From contig JBMNKH010000004.1 of the NCBI GenBank assembly GCA_050952085.1, positions 62,001 to 126,000 on the forward strand: DNA of 64,000 nucleotides. Reading direction: 5' to 3'. Below the pieces are notes generated by a model. That model saw nothing but the letters and a program-made list of their open reading frames with translations, was not told the origin of the DNA and ran no database searches. Origin of the DNA: DTU015 sp012837895 (lineage in GTDB: Bacteria; Bacillota; Sulfobacillia; Fermentithermobacillales; Fermentithermobacillaceae). Of the stretch, positions 61,694 through 64,000 are shown in pieces (the first letter of the stretch is position 1; each line of letters opens with the position of its first letter). The position numbers and the translations under genes are program-made.

Positions 61694-63418
61694 TCACGAC
61701 CCAAGGGTCTCGCAGATAACTTCCCATATGTCGGGAGTTTCAAATCCCCGGCGCCACGCAGCCACTCCTGCAAGTTCATACTGGTTGACCAGTTGAACCC
61801 GCTTTTTCATGGACGAGGCATCTTCAATCCATATCTTGTATGTGTGGTTGCCGGCCTTCTTTTCGGCATACAAGAGCCCGGTGTCTGCCTGGTACTCCGG
61901 TGTAACATTCTCTTCCTGGAGCCATTGGCCGGTACCGGCCATGCCCAAAGCTGTGGGAGTTACAGTAGTCTTGCCGTTTTCAACGGTCTCTTTCCAGAGG
62001 CGGGTGTAGAAAGGTACACCTAACACAAGCTTCTCCTTTGGGACTTCCTCAAGGGTCTTCTGAATTGTCCATTCGGTCCACGGAATTGTCGATACCGGGC
62101 CTGCCACTTTCGAGCCGTGAGGGTACTGATCGTATGCCATCAGCATAACGTAATCCACCACTTGGGCCAGCTTATCCCGTTCAAGGAACATCGACCAGTT
62201 GGGGCTGGAAGATTTCACAGTTATGTCAATGGATACTGTAAGGCCCTGGTTGTGAAGCAGCGGGCTAAGCTCTCGCACAAACTGGGTAAGATACGGCCCG
62301 TCAGCTAAATGCACGTTTTCGAAATCCACGTTGATCCCGTCAAGTTTGTATATATCAGCGTATATCAGAAGCTGGGATATCACTTTGTCCCTCAGTCCTG
62401 AATCCCTTAACACTACTGAGGTCCTTTCAGGGTCAAACGAGTTAGAAAACAGCGCCCATACCTGGTATCCCCTTGAGTGTGCCCAGTTGACATAACGCAT
62501 ATCAGCGCGGTTCTCGATTTCGCCGGGAGTATCGGCAAGGTGAAACCATGTGGGCGAGACTACATTCAAGCCTGGCATTTCCCCTAAGGTAGACGGGTCC
62601 GGGGTGATCTTGTGAACGTGTTCCCACGCCAAAACCACCTTTTCGCCTTTCAGAGGTGCAGGCACATATTCTGAAGGCTGTTCTGCAACAGGAGGTTTTT
62701 CCCTGAGGTCTGATACATCTCTTTTTGGAACAAAACCGCATAATCCGGAACTTGTTTCCACTTTGAGCCACCTCGCTGCATCGCCGTAAACCACAACCTG
62801 CTCTCCTGCAGGCAATACCGCTACCCTCCTGGCCAAGGGAGACGCTTTAGTTCTCAATATAGTCTCAGTGCGTGTTTCACCTGTGGTCTTGGGAATATCC
62901 AGCGGCCTTACCAAAAATATACCATATTCCTGGCTGTAACGTGTTGAAACCGGATAGAGTGTTTCCAAAGTGCTTGCAGGAACATATGGTTCCCTGCCCT
63001 CAAGTATAACCGGGAACTGCAAGTCAACAGGATGCTGGTTCACATATGCAGTGAGCGACTCGGTCTTGAGTTTTACCACTTGGTCTCTTGTGGTGACAGC
63101 CATTACACCGCTTTCGTCCCAGTGCACGTGGGGGTCGAGTTTGTCATGTATAAAGCTCAAAGGGACATAAGCTTCGCCCTTCTCCACCACCACCGGGAAC
63201 CTGTGGGCTTCACCTTGATACACCAGTTGTGGCCTGCTTCCGGGTGGGCGTCCGGCATACTGGAACGACGGGTAAATCACTGTTACCGCTGCAAATAGGA
63301 TAGCAGCTATCAATATAAAGACCGGCCAGGGAACACGCTTTGGCCCTGTCGGCCTGGCGGTCCTGGTTCTCCGTGACGGAAAAGATGTATTTGGCGTAAG
63401 TTCTGGCAATATCCTCAT
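61694..63418 (-). CDS. GH18-family peptidoglycan hydrolase with stalk and SH3-like domains
   Basis: A 574-residue exported protein: transmembrane helix (VFILIAAILFAAVTVIYP), two copper-amine-oxidase-like stalk segments (GEAYVPLSFIHDKLD, GREPYVPASTLETLYP), an SH3b-like domain (LRTKASPLARRVAVLPAGEQVVVYGDAARWLKVE), and a glycosyl hydrolase 18 barrel with KLDGINVDFENVHL, giving the D-x-D-x-E-type catalytic motif, and VDYVMLMAYDQYPHGS. This layout is typical of SleL/YaaH-type cortex or wall N-acetylglucosaminidases. A start further in is possible; ATG 63418 fits the basic leader. Confidence 0.9.
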   Translation of the reverse strand: MRILPELTPNTSFPSRRTRTARPTGPKRVPWPVFILIAAILFAAVTVIYPSFQYAGRPPGSRPQLVYQGEAHRFPVVVEKGEAYVPLSFIHDKLDPHVHWDESGVMAVTTRDQVVKLKTESLTAYVNQHPVDLQFPVILEGREPYVPASTLETLYPVSTRYSQEYGIFLVRPLDIPKTTGETRTETILRTKASPLARRVAVLPAGEQVVVYGDAARWLKVETSSGLCGFVPKRDVSDLREKPPVAEQPSEYVPAPLKGEKVVLAWEHVHKITPDPSTLGEMPGLNVVSPTWFHLADTPGEIENRADMRYVNWAHSRGYQVWALFSNSFDPERTSVVLRDSGLRDKVISQLLIYADIYKLDGINVDFENVHLADGPYLTQFVRELSPLLHNQGLTVSIDITVKSSSPNWSMFLERDKLAQVVDYVMLMAYDQYPHGSKVAGPVSTIPWTEWTIQKTLEEVPKEKLVLGVPFYTRLWKETVENGKTTVTPTALGMAGTGQWLQEENVTPEYQADTGLLYAEKKAGNHTYKIWIEDASSMKKRVQLVNQYELAGVAAWRRGFETPDIWEVICETLGS

Positions 63419-63668
63419 CCTCTAGCGTTCTATCGCCACACGAAGCACATGACCGTGGCGTATCAGCCCAAATACTTATCGAAACAAGGCCGGGATATAA
63501 CACTTCTCAGGCGTTAACCCTGCACAAACGCATTATCAGGCCCAATCTAGTTCGACATGGGTCTATCTTGAATCCTGCCAGAACAGATAGATGTTTCTGG
63601 GAGCTGAGGCAAGTTCTGAAGTTGAGGAATCCAGGGGAGCTGCCGCTGCTGAAACCTCACAGAGCAGC

Positions 63669-63696
63669 AAAAAGACGTTCATCCTGAACGTCTTTT
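63669..63696 (-). terminator. intrinsic terminator of the dipeptidase gene
   Basis: An 11-bp perfect stem (AAAAGACGTTC / GAACGTCTTTT, 5-base loop) that on the minus strand ends in TTTTT. It lies 28 bases after the dipeptidase stop. The rest of the 305-base gap to the GH18 gene shows no gene. Confidence 0.88.
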
Positions 63697-63723
63697 GTGC
63701 GCGCGTATATGGCGAATAAGGGT

Positions 63724-64000
63724 TCAGCCAATAACTTCTTTGTATACCCTCAGCCAGTTGCCGCCCAAGACTTTCTTGACTTCTTCTTCTGTATAACCAC
63801 GGCGCAGCAGTTCTTCCGTAAGTTTGGGCATCTCAGATACATCTTTCATGACCTGCGGGCTTCCAGGGGATACTCCAAACCCATCAAAGTCAGATCCAAG
63901 GCCTACATGGTCAATACCGGCTACCTTCTTTATGTGATCAATGTGGTCGCATACCCTTGACAGGGTCACATTTTCCCTGTCGTCATCTACAAACGGCGGA
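63724..64000 (-). CDS. membrane dipeptidase (M19 family), C-terminal part
   Basis: Ninety-two residues are visible, ending the gene; the N-terminal three-quarters lie beyond the right edge. The fragment reads PPFVDDDRENVTLSRVCDHI, then AGIDHVGLGSDFDGFG, the conserved metal-site region of the renal dipeptidase family, and EEVKKVLGGNWLRVYKEV at the end. These zinc enzymes cleave dipeptides. A terminator follows. Confidence 0.92.
   Translation of the reverse strand, partial: PPFVDDDRENVTLSRVCDHIDHIKKVAGIDHVGLGSDFDGFGVSPGSPQVMKDVSEMPKLTEELLRRGYTEEEVKKVLGGNWLRVYKEVIG

Overview
The window looks like a chromosomal piece of a spore-forming, probably anaerobic, Gram-positive member of the Bacillota (Clostridia-like). 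Supporting signs are a SpoIVFA/SpoIVFB pair beside rplU-prp-rpmA-obg, a Firmicutes-type L27 with a Prp-cleaved leader, a GH18 hydrolase of the spore-wall type, Gram-positive LCP and DegV proteins, strong AGGAGG ribosome binding sites and many TTG/GTG starts. The exact lineage cannot be fixed from sequence reading alone.

Layout. 1-9338 (minus): the start of a degV gene, an L,D-transpeptidase, and an oligopeptide ABC operon (oppA-oppB-oppC, a beta-propeller-like membrane protein, a small membrane protein, oppD-oppF). 9339-11759: divergent intergenic region interrupted by an IS1202-like insertion sequence with an 18-bp target duplication and a frameshifted transposase. 11760-17505 (plus): a second complete opp operon whose OppA appears to be circularly permuted. 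17637-18344: a 14-unit array of palindromes at exactly 53-bp spacing. 18360-21120: Nudix hydrolase, two small hypotheticals, a decayed ABC-2 permease and tRNA-Ala(GGC).

21264-33533 (minus): a conserved housekeeping block: spoIVFA-spoIVFB, two radical-SAM-linked genes, rng, rplU-prp-rpmA, obg, nadD, an RRM protein, yqeK, an LCP protein and rsfS. It joins ribosome assembly and maturation, NAD synthesis, wall-polymer attachment and the sporulation sigma-K checkpoint. 33675-34779 (plus): a hypothetical and a second Nudix-like protein. 34851-37915 (minus): a four-gene operon of unrecognised membrane proteins, preceded by four perfect copies of a 58-bp repeat and a second 14-unit 53-bp palindrome array (38437-39144).

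39392-48995: a NusG-domain-II protein, then on the minus strand hpt, a purine permease, purE-F-M-N-H-D and queT, combining purine salvage, uptake and late de novo synthesis. 49156-54649: a PspC protein, a small membrane protein, a KOW/lipoyl-like protein with a GlmL-type ATPase, and guaB. 54665-61591 (minus): a DUF4015 glycosidase and a chemotaxis operon (cheW-cheA-cheY-cheB-cheR-cheX). 61694-64000: a GH18 hydrolase and the end of a membrane dipeptidase.

The least ordinary items are the permuted OppA, the paired 53-bp palindrome arrays, the unknown membrane operon with its 58-bp repeat leader, and hpt, which lacks a normal start codon.
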